Notes under the pieces: model-generated
Seen by the model: only the letters and a program-made list of their open reading frames with translations
Database searches by the model: none
What the model was told of the DNA's origin: nothing
Part shown: positions 40,726-50,145 of the stretch, one piece after another
Layout of the letters: each line of letters begins with the position of its first letter
Numbering within the stretch: position 1 is the stretch's first letter
Position numbers and translations under genes: made by a program
Assembly: GCF_000012945.1 (NCBI RefSeq)
Contig: NC_007511.1
Span: 2,976,001 to 3,040,000 of the forward strand
Origin: Burkholderia lata
Lineage (GTDB): Bacteria > Pseudomonadota > Gammaproteobacteria > Burkholderiales > Burkholderiaceae
Direction: 5' to 3'
Length of the DNA: 64,000 nt

Positions 40726-42416
40726 AGCATTCAACACTCCCGATCGCGGCCGGCCTCAAGCGCTGCGCGCGATTGAGCGCACTGGCGATCGCCGTGTCGC
40801 TGGCCTGGCAGGCGCCGGCTTCCGCCGCCCAGCAACTGACACCCAAGGCCTACAAGCTGGCCGACAGCGCGTACAAGGCGATCAACGCCGGCGACCTGCC
40901 CCTCGCGGAAGTGTATGCGTCGCGCGCCATCAAGCTTCAGCCCGGAAGCGAACAGCTCGGGCTGCTGCTCGTCGACGTATACAGACGGGAAGGAAAAGTC
41001 GACGAAGCGGACGACATGGTCGAATCGCTGATCGTTCGTTTTCCGAAGAGTGCGGCGGTACGCGCGCAGCATGGCTACCTGGCGCAGCGTCAGATGCGCT
41101 ACGACGTGGCGTGCAGCGATTTCGCGGCCGCCGTCGCGACCGGGAAATGGAGCAAGGATCAGCAGCGCAACCTGCGTCTCGCCTGGTCGGACAGCGCGCT
41201 CGCGGCGAAGCTTCCGCATGAAGCCGGCGTTGCGCTGGCGCCGCTGGCCGATGAAAAATCGGCCGTGGTCCAGTTACGCATCGCGCAGATGAGCCTGCAG
41301 GCAGGCGACCGCGACACCGCCATCCGCGTGGCGGACCTGGCGGCCAGCGACGCGACGACCGACGGCGAGCGCAACATGGCCGCGTCGATCGCGGCACAGG
41401 CGCGGTTGGACGATCAGGCCGCTCAGGCGCCGGTGGACAATACCGCGCAACAGAAGCTGCAGGACGCCTACGACCTGCTGCGCGACCACAAGGATCGCGA
41501 GGCGCTCGACGCATTCCAGGAGGGATTTTCCGGCGGTGCCGGCAATGCGATGAACTACGCGGACGCGGGCTACGCCGCCAAGCGGATCGGGCTGAACCAG
41601 GAGTCCATCGATCTGTTCGAGCACAGCCTCGACGCCGATGAAAACGAGCACACGTTCGATGCGCAGCACAAGTTCGGCTATCGGCGGGAAGTCGAGCAGC
41701 TTCAGCGCACCTGGGGGTTCGTGCTGAGCGTACCGTACCAGTCGGCCGCGTTCGGCCCGCAAGGCACGATCAGCGTATTGCAGCCGGGTATCGAGGCGTA
41801 CTGGCAGCCGCCGAAGATCGGCTATCAGAACGGCCGCATTTTCCAGTTCTTCGTGCGCGGATACGGCACGGCCTACGACGGATCGGGCAACGTGACCGGC
41901 ATGCCGACTGTGCAGGGTTCGGTGGGCGCGCGCTACAAGCCGCTGCCCGACCAGAACGTCGTGCTGACCGCCGAGCGGCTGTTCCACGTCGGCAGCCTGT
42001 CGATGACCGACTGGCTGATGCGCCTGGGGTATTCGTCGGAAGGCGGGACCGACCTGAGGGTGACCGAGCCGAGCTGGCGCAGCTGGCAGGCGTATGTCGA
42101 GGGCGCTTACTTCATCAGCGCGGGTCGATACATCATTTATTCGGAGTTGCGCTACGGGCACACCTGGCGGTTGCCGATGATCAGCGATCGGCTGACCGTC
42201 TACCCGCACGCCGCGGTGGCCGGCGATCATGACAATCGGCAGCCGGACAAGACGGCGATCGGCGCCGGGCCCGGCATCCAGGTTCGGTACTGGTTTCGCG
42301 AAGGCCGCTATAGCGCGCCGGCAAGTTATCTGGATGTCACGGTGCAATACCGGTTCGGGTTGACGTCAGCGGCACGCGCACGTGGTCTCGTGGTACGCGC
42401 GACATTGTGGTTCTAG
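40722..42416 (+). CDS. NfrA-like outer-membrane TPR/beta-barrel protein
   Basis: This 564-aa protein has a long signal sequence (about 1-34, ending PASAAQQ). A helical TPR-like periplasmic part covers about 35-290 (KLADSAYKAINAGDLPLAEV and similar repeats). A C-terminal beta-rich domain ends in a terminal phenylalanine (VRATLWF), the mark of outer-membrane barrels. The layout matches NfrA and other exopolysaccharide secretins of synthase-dependent systems. The ATG overlaps the NfrB-like stop, so synthase and exporter are made together. E. coli NfrA is about 990 aa, so this version is shorter. The function would be glycan export across the outer membrane. Confidence 0.85.
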   Translation: MKHSTLPIAAGLKRCARLSALAIAVSLAWQAPASAAQQLTPKAYKLADSAYKAINAGDLPLAEVYASRAIKLQPGSEQLGLLLVDVYRREGKVDEADDMVESLIVRFPKSAAVRAQHGYLAQRQMRYDVACSDFAAAVATGKWSKDQQRNLRLAWSDSALAAKLPHEAGVALAPLADEKSAVVQLRIAQMSLQAGDRDTAIRVADLAASDATTDGERNMAASIAAQARLDDQAAQAPVDNTAQQKLQDAYDLLRDHKDREALDAFQEGFSGGAGNAMNYADAGYAAKRIGLNQESIDLFEHSLDADENEHTFDAQHKFGYRREVEQLQRTWGFVLSVPYQSAAFGPQGTISVLQPGIEAYWQPPKIGYQNGRIFQFFVRGYGTAYDGSGNVTGMPTVQGSVGARYKPLPDQNVVLTAERLFHVGSLSMTDWLMRLGYSSEGGTDLRVTEPSWRSWQAYVEGAYFISAGRYIIYSELRYGHTWRLPMISDRLTVYPHAAVAGDHDNRQPDKTAIGAGPGIQVRYWFREGRYSAPASYLDVTVQYRFGLTSAARARGLVVRATLWF

Positions 42417-42456
42417 CCATCGACGCTGACGCTTGATCTGAAACGGCGCTGTTCGC

Positions 42457-43425
42457 TTAGTTGGGCGACTTGAGCGGAAGGATCGTTTGACGCAACAGCT
42501 GGAAGTACGAGCTCGTCGAATACGGGAGCATTTGCTCGACGTAGTTCCACCAGAAGAATCCGCCGATGAAACGCGGATCGTTCATGCTGTCGACCATCGG
42601 GTAGTAGGTCTTGATCAGGTTCTGCTGCACCGACGCCGGCGCGGAGGTTTCCGAGGTACCGATTTCGCCGAAGCCGACCTTCGCGTTCGGGAAGATGCTT
42701 TCCAGCGCCGCGAAATCGTTCTTCCACGTCGGATTCAGCCCCGTGCAATCCTGGTACGGGTAGTAGCTGAACAACGCGTAGTCAGCTTGCTGGCGGACCG
42801 TCGTGGACAGGAAGGTGGTCGGCCACGTCTTCCAGTAATCCTGCGGCTTCTCCCAGCAGTTGTTGCCCTTGCTGTCGTCGTTGTAGTACAGCGTGATGGC
42901 CGTCTTGCCGCCGTTCGATTTGACGATCTGGTTGGCTGCCGCAACCATCTGACCGATCTGCTGCTCTTGCGAGTTGACCACGGCGTTCGTGCCGCTCGGG
43001 TTGTTACGCAACCATTCGCCGTTGATTTCGTTCGCGATCTCCCAGACGTCGACGGTGTTCTTCAGCTGCGACACCAGTTCCTGCGTGCGTGCCTGATACG
43101 TGGCGAGCGTCGTAGGGAAATAGTAAGAATCGTAGATTTCACCCATCACGTACGCGACGGCGTGCAGGCGCAGCAGCGGTGCGTAGTAGTCGGCGGCCGA
43201 CGTACCCGGATCGAACACGACACGCACGGTGGGCTTGTACGGCAGGTTCTGCAGCGACGCGACGATCGCGTCCAGCTTGGTCAGGTCGTCGAGGGTCACG
43301 CCGTAGACGGGATTCTTCAGAGGTTCGACCTGGGCTTGAGCGGACTGGGATAAAGGCAGGAGCCCAGCATAAGCGACGCATGCGGCGATGGCCGTGCGCG
43401 AAAGATTTTTCGTCAGTCTTTTCAA
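42457..43425 (-). CDS. Exported glycoside hydrolase-like TIM-barrel protein
   Basis: This 322-aa protein has a signal peptide (SRTAIAACVAYAGLLPLSQS, cleavage near AQA). A barrel shows two glutamate signatures at the right distance: VWEIANEINGEW near 127-138 (candidate acid/base) and KVGFGEIGTSE near 255-265 (candidate nucleophile). This is the pattern of retaining clan GH-A enzymes (GH5/GH39/GH53 type), but the family is not assigned. It faces the NfrB/NfrA-like pair convergently and probably trims or degrades the secreted glycan, as PslG or BcsZ do elsewhere. The start follows AAAGCGTTTTG weakly; ATG 43425 fits the signal peptide. Confidence 0.85.
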   Translation of the reverse strand: MKRLTKNLSRTAIAACVAYAGLLPLSQSAQAQVEPLKNPVYGVTLDDLTKLDAIVASLQNLPYKPTVRVVFDPGTSAADYYAPLLRLHAVAYVMGEIYDSYYFPTTLATYQARTQELVSQLKNTVDVWEIANEINGEWLRNNPSGTNAVVNSQEQQIGQMVAAANQIVKSNGGKTAITLYYNDDSKGNNCWEKPQDYWKTWPTTFLSTTVRQQADYALFSYYPYQDCTGLNPTWKNDFAALESIFPNAKVGFGEIGTSETSAPASVQQNLIKTYYPMVDSMNDPRFIGGFFWWNYVEQMLPYSTSSYFQLLRQTILPLKSPN

Positions 43426-43842
43426 AACGCTTTCCGTCCTAAAGTAAGAAGAAGCGCGATTTTAGACGAAAATAAAAGCTAATTATCGGACGATATTGAA
43501 AGTGGCGAGCCCTAAAAGATGGTTAGGATCGGTATCAAAAATGGACACGCCAGGGTGTCGCGCCGAGACAGTTGTTACGTGATACTTATTAAATGCACTG
43601 CATCATCCATGCCTGGATGTGACGGGTGCGCCTCCGGGTAAAACCGAAGTCCGGGTCTGCGTGCAAACGATTGCCGACGACCGAAGCCGGTCGCCACCCA
43701 CCTTGATGGACAAACGCGGCGCCGCGTCACGAACCACCCGCGGCACCCGTTCACCAGGCACCCGGTAGCGGAACCCGCGACAACCGGGAGCCCGCTACGC
43801 GGCGCCTTGCGGAGCCGCCACGGCCCCGCTTCCCTTTCCTGC
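43426..43842. other. Intergenic region between glycoside hydrolase and malic enzyme genes
   Basis: No gene is supported in 417 bp. An AT-rich zone at 43440-43580 holds the promoter of the glycoside hydrolase gene and a GACAC/GTGTC repeat. The right half is GC-rich and lies just downstream of the malic enzyme stop; no clear intrinsic terminator is visible. Confidence 0.55.
43544..43559. repeat. Inverted repeat GACAC-N6-GTGTC upstream of the glycoside hydrolase gene
   Basis: This is a short perfect dyad 119 bases upstream of the start codon. The half-sites are the same as those of the repeat at 38006-38030, but the spacing differs (6 against 11 when measured between GACAC and GTGTC), so a common regulator is only a possibility. 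Confidence 0.35.
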
Positions 43843-46143
43843 TCAGGCAGACGCGTTGCGATTCGCCTCGATCACCGTCAACGCCGCCATGTTCACGATC
43901 CGCCGCACCGTCGCGCTCGACGTCAGGATGTTCACCGGCGCGTTGACGCCCAGCAGGAACGGCCCCACCGCCACGTTGCTGCCCGCCTCGGTCTTGAGCA
44001 GGTTGTACGCGATGTTCCCCGCATCCACGTTCGGGCAAACGAGCAGGTTGGCGGCCCCCTTCAGCGGCGACATCGGCAGCAGCCTCGAGCGCAAGCCCTC
44101 GTCGAGCGCGCAGTCGCCATGCATCTCGCCGTCCGCCTCGATATCCGGCGCCTGCTCCCGGACGATCTCCAGCGCCCGGCGCATCTTCACGCCCGACGCC
44201 GCACTCCCCGACCCGAAGTTCGACCGCGACAGCAACGCCGCCTTCGGCGTCAGATTCAGCCATTCCATCTGACGCGCCGCGGCAATCGTGAATTCCGCGA
44301 TCTGCTCCGCATCGGGGTTGTCGTTGACGTGCGTATCCACCAGCGCGACCGTCCGCTGGTCGAGCAACAGGATGTTCATCGCCGCATAGGTCGACGCACC
44401 CGGCTTCTTCCCGATCACTTCGTCGACGAACCGCAGGTGGTTGTGATACTCGCCCACCGTCCCGCAGATCATCCCGTCCGCATCGCCGAGCCGCACCATC
44501 ATCGCGCCGATCAGCGTCAGGCGGCGCCGCATCTCGACCCGCGCCATCTCCTTCGAGATGCCATCCCGGCACCGCAGCTCCCAATACGTCGTCCAGTACT
44601 GCGGGAACCGCTCGTCATACTCGGGATTGGTCACCTCGACGTCCTGGCCGAGCCGGATCCGCAGGCCGAAACGCTCGATGCGCGCCAGCAGCACCTCCGG
44701 GCGCCCGACCAGGATCGGCCGCGCCAGCTTCTCGTCGACGATCACCTGCACCGCGCGGAGCACGCGCTCGTCCTCGCCTTCGGTAAAGACGATCCGCGCC
44801 TTGCCACCGTCGCGCACCAGCCGGCGCGCCGTCGCGAACAGCGGCTTCATGAACGCGCCGGAATGGTAGACAAATTGCTGAAGTTGCTCGACGTACGCAT
44901 CGAGATCGGTCAGCGGGCGCTTCGCCACGCCGCCTTCCATCGCCGCCTTGGCCACGGCCGGCGCGATCCGCACGATCAGGCGCGGGTCGAACGGCTTCGG
45001 AATCAGGTATTGCGCGCCGAACGCCACGTCGTACGCGCCGTAGGCCGCCGCAACGACTTCGTTCTGCTCTTCCTCGGCCAGCCCCGCGATCGCGTGAACC
45101 GCGGCGATCTCCATTTCACGGGTGATCGTCGTCGCGCCCACGTCCAGCGCGCCGCGGAAGATGTACGGGAAGCACAGGACGTTGTTGACCTGGTTCGGGT
45201 AGTCCGAGCGGCCCGTCGCGATGACGACGTCGTCGCGCGTCGCATGCGCCAGTTCCGGGAAGATTTCCGGGGTGGGATTGGCCAGCGCGAGAATCAGCGG
45301 GCGCGGCGCCATCGCCTTCAGCATGTCGGCGGTCAGGATGCCGCCGACCGACAGGCCCAGGAACACGTCCGCGCCGCCGATCACTTCGGCCAGCTTGCGC
45401 GCGTCGGTTTCCTGCGCGAAGCGCGACTTGGCCGGGTCCATCAGCGCGGTGCGGCCGCGATAGACGACGCCTTCGATGTCGGTCACCCAGACGTTTTCCA
45501 CCGGCAGCCCGAGGTCGACCAGCAGGTCCAGGCAAGCCAGCGCGGCGGCACCGGCCCCCGACGTCACGACCTTCACTTCCGAAATCGACTTCCCGACGAC
45601 CTTCAGCCCGTTGATGAACGCGGCGGAGACGGTGATGGCGGTACCGTGCTGATCGTCATGGAAGACGGGAATCTTCATGCGATCGCGCAGCTTCTGCTCG
45701 ACCGTGAAGCACTCGGGCGCCTTGATGTCCTCGAGGTTGATCCCGCCGAAGGTCGGCTCGAGACCGGCGATGATGTCGACCAGCTTGTCCGGATCGGTTT
45801 CGTTGATCTCGATGTCGAAGACGTCGATCCCCGCGAACTTCTTGAACAGCACGGCCTTGCCTTCCATCACCGGCTTGGACGCGAGCGGGCCGATGTTGCC
45901 CAGACCCAGCACGGCCGTGCCGTTCGTGATCACGCCCACCAGGTTGCCGCGGCTCGTGAAACGGTGCGCCTGCAGCGGATCGGCGGCGATGGCTTCGCAC
46001 ACGCCCGCCACGCCCGGCGTGTAGGCCAGCGCGAGATCGCGCTGGGTCACGAGCGGCTTGCTGGCGACGACCGAGATCTTTCCCGGGGTCGGAAATTCGT
46101 GATAGTCGAACGCTGCCTGCTGCTGTGTCTCAGTCTGTTTCAT
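43843..46143 (-). CDS. maeB: NADP-dependent malic enzyme with phosphotransacetylase domain
   Basis: This 766-aa protein has an N-terminal malic enzyme domain: [37 protein letters not shown], the NADP-site region [16 protein letters not shown] and [15 protein letters not shown]. It oxidatively decarboxylates malate to pyruvate. Residues about 430-766 are the phosphotransacetylase-like domain found in MaeB ([56 protein letters not shown]), which regulates rather than catalyses, as known for the family. The length matches full-length MaeB. The start at 46143 follows CGGAAAAC. It is divergent from a LysR regulator gene (46280), the probable controller. Confidence 0.95.
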   Translation of the reverse strand: MKQTETQQQAAFDYHEFPTPGKISVVASKPLVTQRDLALAYTPGVAGVCEAIAADPLQAHRFTSRGNLVGVITNGTAVLGLGNIGPLASKPVMEGKAVLFKKFAGIDVFDIEINETDPDKLVDIIAGLEPTFGGINLEDIKAPECFTVEQKLRDRMKIPVFHDDQHGTAITVSAAFINGLKVVGKSISEVKVVTSGAGAAALACLDLLVDLGLPVENVWVTDIEGVVYRGRTALMDPAKSRFAQETDARKLAEVIGGADVFLGLSVGGILTADMLKAMAPRPLILALANPTPEIFPELAHATRDDVVIATGRSDYPNQVNNVLCFPYIFRGALDVGATTITREMEIAAVHAIAGLAEEEQNEVVAAAYGAYDVAFGAQYLIPKPFDPRLIVRIAPAVAKAAMEGGVAKRPLTDLDAYVEQLQQFVYHSGAFMKPLFATARRLVRDGGKARIVFTEGEDERVLRAVQVIVDEKLARPILVGRPEVLLARIERFGLRIRLGQDVEVTNPEYDERFPQYWTTYWELRCRDGISKEMARVEMRRRLTLIGAMMVRLGDADGMICGTVGEYHNHLRFVDEVIGKKPGASTYAAMNILLLDQRTVALVDTHVNDNPDAEQIAEFTIAAARQMEWLNLTPKAALLSRSNFGSGSAASGVKMRRALEIVREQAPDIEADGEMHGDCALDEGLRSRLLPMSPLKGAANLLVCPNVDAGNIAYNLLKTEAGSNVAVGPFLLGVNAPVNILTSSATVRRIVNMAALTVIEANRNASA

Positions 46144-46245
46144 GTTTTCCGATCCGGGCACGGGCGCCAGGCCAGTCCCGGCGCGATCCATGAAGGTGAT
46201 TCTAGGGATCCGCCATAAGGTGATGATTCTGTTTTAATATCGGTC

Positions 46246-46263
46246 CATCACTTTTTCATGATG
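46246..46263. promoter_or_regulatory. CATCA-N8-TGATG dyad in the maeB/lysR divergent promoter
   Basis: This inverted repeat is perfect over 5-base arms and lies 17 bases upstream of the LysR start. An overlapping GTGATG/CATCAC pair (46220-46251) lies nearby. The 136-bp divergent gap is AT-rich. It could be the LysR binding site, but the T-N11-A spacing is not exact. Confidence 0.4.
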
Positions 46264-46279
46264 AATACGTGACCAGTCA

Positions 46280-47251
46280 ATGACTTTCGATGCAAACGAC
46301 GTGGTCAGGCGGCTGGGCGCCCGCTTGAAGATGCGGCACCTGGTGCTGTTGTTGCAGATCCAGCAGCACGGGTCGCTGACGCGCGTCGCGGAGCACATGG
46401 CCAGCAGCCAGCCGGCCGTGACGAATGCGCTGTCCGAGCTGGAGAGCATGTTCGGCACGCCGCTGTTCGAGCGCTCGTCGCGCGGCATGCGGCCCACCGC
46501 GCTCGGCGCGGTCGTGCTCGAGCGGGCGAAGGCGATGCTCAAGGATCTCGACCACCTCGCCCGCGAGATGGAGGCGGTCGCCGCCGGGCATGCGGCCCAC
46601 CTGCATATCGGCGTGATCCCGTTCATTTCCGGACAGATGCTGTCGGCCGCGCTCAAGCGGCTGCAAGCGCGCATGGAAAGGCGCCTGACCGTGACGATTC
46701 ACGAAGGCACCAGCGATCAGTTGCTGCTGCAGCTCAGGGATCACAGCGTCGACATCGTGATCGGGCGGGCCTCGTCGGCGATCGACCTGGGCCAGGTCTC
46801 CTTCGAAGTGCTGTACCAGCAGCAACCGCGCATGATCGCGAGCCGGCGTCTCGCCGCGAAACTGGCCCGCGCCGCGCTCGACTGGCACAAGCTGCACGCG
46901 CTCGACTGGATTCTCGGCGCACCGCACACGCCGATGCGCGAACAGGTCACCGACCTGTTCCTGTCGGCCGGCATCGCGCCGCCCGTTCCGGTCGTCGAGA
47001 GTTACTCGTCCAAGCTGATCGGCGAGATGATCGCGTCGAGCGACGAAGCCGTCTCGATCGTGCCCGCCGATATCGCGGAAGAACTGGTGCGGATCGCCGG
47101 CGTGGCGATCGTGCCGTACTCGCTGGTGTGGACGCTCCCGCCCATCGCGCTGTTTACCCGCGCCGCGGATTCGCGTTCGCCTGCGCGGGATCTGCTCGTC
47201 GAGGCGCTGCGCGGGGTGTGCAAGGAGACGTACGGGGACGCGCAGCGATAG
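46280..47251 (+). CDS. LysR-type regulator divergent from maeB
   Basis: This 323-aa LysR protein has an HTH at 20-80: LVLLLQIQQHGSLTRVAEHM, then ASSQPAVTNALSELESMFG and LFERSSRGMRPT. The effector domain starts near residue 100 (HLHIGVIPFISGQMLSAALKR). It is of the Cbl/CysB-unlike, PcaQ/GbpR-like size class and has a divergent target, maeB, 136 bp away, suggesting control of malate-to-pyruvate flux. An upstream ATG-like frame is not supported by a ribosome-binding site. Confidence 0.88.
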   Translation: MTFDANDVVRRLGARLKMRHLVLLLQIQQHGSLTRVAEHMASSQPAVTNALSELESMFGTPLFERSSRGMRPTALGAVVLERAKAMLKDLDHLAREMEAVAAGHAAHLHIGVIPFISGQMLSAALKRLQARMERRLTVTIHEGTSDQLLLQLRDHSVDIVIGRASSAIDLGQVSFEVLYQQQPRMIASRRLAAKLARAALDWHKLHALDWILGAPHTPMREQVTDLFLSAGIAPPVPVVESYSSKLIGEMIASSDEAVSIVPADIAEELVRIAGVAIVPYSLVWTLPPIALFTRAADSRSPARDLLVEALRGVCKETYGDAQR

Positions 47252-47343
47252 GGTTTCGCGAGCCGGCCTTGCGTTGAATGGCTCGCCGGGTCCGCCATAA
47301 ACTGCCCTGTGTCCCGGCGGATACCGGGCACGTCTGTCGCAGG

Positions 47344-48021
47344 CTACTTGCTCGCCGCGAGGCGCCGCTGAATTTCCGCGCGCTCGGTGGCCAGCACGCG
47401 ATCCGAGCCCTCGCCGCGGTCATAGCGCCTGGTCGTCCGGTAGGAAAACCGCTTCCTGTATTGATTGATGGCGGGATCGAACACCCACGCGTCGACGTCG
47501 AAGAAGTGCTTGCCGAAATGATCCTCGTTGTCGGCCCACACGAAGTCCGCCCGGACGAACACCGGATAAGGCGACACGTCCGGCGCCTTCCACATCGCGC
47601 GGTCAGCCGATTCCGTCTGGGTGACTTCCGGCATCAGGTTTTCGATCTTGCCGTTCGCGCCATAGCGCAAGATCGCCACGCGCTCGAGCATCCCGCTGCC
47701 GCCGCCCGAGAACATCCCCGAGAAGAACACCCAGGAACCGCCCGATGCAATCGGCAACCGTTCGGAACGTGGCATCAGTCCGAACTGGTAAAGCTCCTTC
47801 GGCGAATTGGGAAGCGGCGCAGGCGGCATCTGGAAGCACGGCGCACGCTCGGGAAGCACGCAGAGTGTCGCGCCGGACAGCGGGAGACCGTCGCTATCCG
47901 TCCGGCCCTCCGCCTGGGTGAAACGCGGGAATGCGAGTTCGCTGGAGGCAGCTTGAGCCGCTGCGATCCCCACGACGGAAATGCTCAGGATCACTCCGAG
48001 CGACTTGAAGACCCTGCGCAT
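47344..48021 (-). CDS. Exported protein of unknown function
   Basis: This 225-aa protein starts MRRVFKSLGVILSISVVGIA with a Sec signal and cleavage near AQA-ASS. The mature domain is rich in aromatic strands: SGGSWVFFSGMFSGGGSGML, VAILRYGANGKIEN, DAWVFDPAINQYRKRFSYR. The family is not recognised. The beta-rich repeats suggest a periplasmic soluble or secreted protein. ATG 48021 is preferred to 48042 because GGGGCAGGGGC lies just upstream. It is probably monocistronic. Confidence 0.75.
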   Translation of the reverse strand: MRRVFKSLGVILSISVVGIAAAQAASSELAFPRFTQAEGRTDSDGLPLSGATLCVLPERAPCFQMPPAPLPNSPKELYQFGLMPRSERLPIASGGSWVFFSGMFSGGGSGMLERVAILRYGANGKIENLMPEVTQTESADRAMWKAPDVSPYPVFVRADFVWADNEDHFGKHFFDVDAWVFDPAINQYRKRFSYRTTRRYDRGEGSDRVLATERAEIQRRLAASK

Positions 48022-48127
48022 GCCCCTGCCCCCTTCTCTCATGTTTTGATCGCCGCGAATTGTCGATGATCCGACCGCTTCTGTCGAATGAGCGGTCGCG
48101 GCCGGCGATACGCGCCGGCCAGCATCG

Positions 48128-50020
48128 TCAGACGGTGGCCAGGACCAGACGCCCCGGCGATGCGCCAATATGCAGCCCGTCCGCGCGATTCGCGAGATAG
48201 CGCTGGTTCAACTCGTCCGGCGTCCACGTGTTGCTGTGGCTGAAGCCCAGCACGGCCAGCCGCCTGGTGAGCGCGTCGGGTTCGAAGAAACACTTCCACG
48301 GTTCGCCGCGCTCGGCGAACCGCGCCATCATCTGCTCCATCGCGATACGCATGATCGGCGGCAGGGTCGGCAGCGGAACCACATATTCGAGCAGGACCGC
48401 GCTGCCTTTGGCGCAGCCCGCGATGAAGCGCAGCGTCTCGATGACCGCGGCCTCGTCGAGATACATCGTCACGCCCAGCCAGCTGAACAGCGCCGGCGCA
48501 TCGGCATCGAATCCCGCGCGCGCCAGCCCTTCCGCGAGCCCGACCCGCTCGAAATCGACCGGCACGAATCGCAGCGACGGCGGCACCGCGATGCCCGCCT
48601 CGCGCAAGCGGGCCTGCTTCCACGCCTGCGTCGCCGGCAGGTCGACTTCGAACACGCGCCCCGGCGCATCGGGTCGCCGGTATGCGCTGGTATCGAGCCC
48701 CGCGCCGAGCACCACATACTGGTGAACACCACGTTCGATCGCGTCGGCCCAGACGTCGTCGGCAAGCCGGCTGCGTACGACCACCGTGCTGCGCATGCCC
48801 ACTGTCATCGGCTGGCGGAACTTGTCGAGGTTGTCGCGCAGGGCCTGCGCCTCGGTCGCGCCGAGCACGGTCAGGGCGACCGGATCGTCGAGCACCAGCG
48901 GCCGGTCGAGCAACTGGTGTGCGGCCCGCTGCGTGGCCACCATCAACGCGCTCGGCTTGGGCCCGGCGTTCACCGGTGTCGTGTCGTGGCCGACGATATG
49001 CGCCCGGTTCAGGTAGGCCAGCAACGCATCGTCGAGGCCGATGCCCAGTTGCAGATCCGGTTCGCGCATCATCGCATCGCGCACGCGTGCTTCCAGCGCG
49101 GCGTCGTCGCCGCAGAAGCTGTCGAGAAACAACTGCTGCCAGCGCTTGACGATGGCCTGCACCGCAGGCGCACCGGCGTCCACGCCCGCGTCCAACTGCG
49201 CTCTCAGTTCGACTACCAGCGCCGGCCACGCGCGATCCTTCATCGCGGCGAACTGGCGCCGCCGCACCTCGACGGCCTGAGCCGGATCGAGGTACTTCGC
49301 CAGCAGCGCGCAACGCGCGTGCGCGAACGCTTCGTCGATCCATGCCAGCATCTCCGCCGTGATGCCGACGATTTGCGGGGCGCGCGGCTCGTCGAGCTGC
49401 ATTCGCATCAGCTTGGTCGCGAGCGTCGGGTCGTTACGCGTCATGCGGACCACGAGGCGGATCCAGCGCCACGCGAGTGCCTGGGCGGCCTCGCTGTCGG
49501 TCGGCAGCGCCTGCTGCGTGGCCACGCGAACCGCTTCGATCAGCGCGGCCCACGATGGATCCGTCGGCGCGATCGTATCCGGCCCGGATGCCAGCAACGC
49601 ATCGAGTTCGTCGTCATCAAGGTGCTTTTGGATCATGTTCATTCGCTCCAGAGCGTTCAGCCAGTCGGTTGCCGTGGTCTCGTCGCCGGCGGCGATCATG
49701 TCCACGATGTATCGCAGGTGACGACCGAGGCGCTGCGCGCGCGATGCCTGCGCGTCGAGTTCCGCGATCTGGCGCTGCAGAAGCGCGAGCGGTGAGCCGG
49801 CCAGTTGGCCGTCGAGGCTGGCCTTGATGTCCGGCAGCGAATACCCGAACCGTTTCAGCGCTTCGATCCGATGCAGCCGGACGAGGTCGTCCCGCCCATA
49901 CAGGCGCGCGCCGCCGTCGGTGCGCTGCGACGGCGACAGCAGCCCGATCGCATCGTAGTGATGCAAGGCCCGGACGCTCAGTCCCGCCCGCTTCGCCAGA
50001 TCGCCGATTTTCAGTCGCAT
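48128..50020 (-). CDS. MerR-type regulator fused to a TIGR00027-type SAM methyltransferase
   Basis: This 630-aa protein is a fusion. Residues 1-110 are a MerR DNA-binding domain (MRLKIGDLAKRAGLSVRALH, then YDAIGLLSPSQR and LHRIEALKRFGYSLPDIK). About 110-330 is a TipAS-like or alpha-helical middle. About 335-630 is a methyltransferase of the TIGR00027/Ppm1-like class: VLGAGLDTSAYRRPDAPG motif I with VFEVDLPATQAWKQ, and the downstream EYVVPLPTLPPIM. The likely role is a methyltransferase coupled to its own regulator, or a regulator with a ligand-like methyltransferase domain. ATG 50020 is used because the MerR domain begins there. The protein is much longer than an ordinary MerR. Confidence 0.85.
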   Translation of the reverse strand: MRLKIGDLAKRAGLSVRALHHYDAIGLLSPSQRTDGGARLYGRDDLVRLHRIEALKRFGYSLPDIKASLDGQLAGSPLALLQRQIAELDAQASRAQRLGRHLRYIVDMIAAGDETTATDWLNALERMNMIQKHLDDDELDALLASGPDTIAPTDPSWAALIEAVRVATQQALPTDSEAAQALAWRWIRLVVRMTRNDPTLATKLMRMQLDEPRAPQIVGITAEMLAWIDEAFAHARCALLAKYLDPAQAVEVRRRQFAAMKDRAWPALVVELRAQLDAGVDAGAPAVQAIVKRWQQLFLDSFCGDDAALEARVRDAMMREPDLQLGIGLDDALLAYLNRAHIVGHDTTPVNAGPKPSALMVATQRAAHQLLDRPLVLDDPVALTVLGATEAQALRDNLDKFRQPMTVGMRSTVVVRSRLADDVWADAIERGVHQYVVLGAGLDTSAYRRPDAPGRVFEVDLPATQAWKQARLREAGIAVPPSLRFVPVDFERVGLAEGLARAGFDADAPALFSWLGVTMYLDEAAVIETLRFIAGCAKGSAVLLEYVVPLPTLPPIMRIAMEQMMARFAERGEPWKCFFEPDALTRRLAVLGFSHSNTWTPDELNQRYLANRADGLHIGASPGRLVLATV

Positions 50021-50145
50021 GTTTTCCCAGTCGTCGGGGTCGACCATAAAAGCTGACGTAGCGTCAGGTGCAAGGGAAATCGAAGGGGTTGTGTGGGCGG
50101 TCGGTTGAAACGTCCAGGACAATTCACCGGGGCTCCAGCAGAAAG

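Noticed and set aside
43807..46218. 803-codon plus-strand frame opposite the malic enzyme
   Set aside because: The product is Arg/Asp/His-rich and unrecognisable; it covers exactly a conserved enzyme on the other strand, so it is a shadow.
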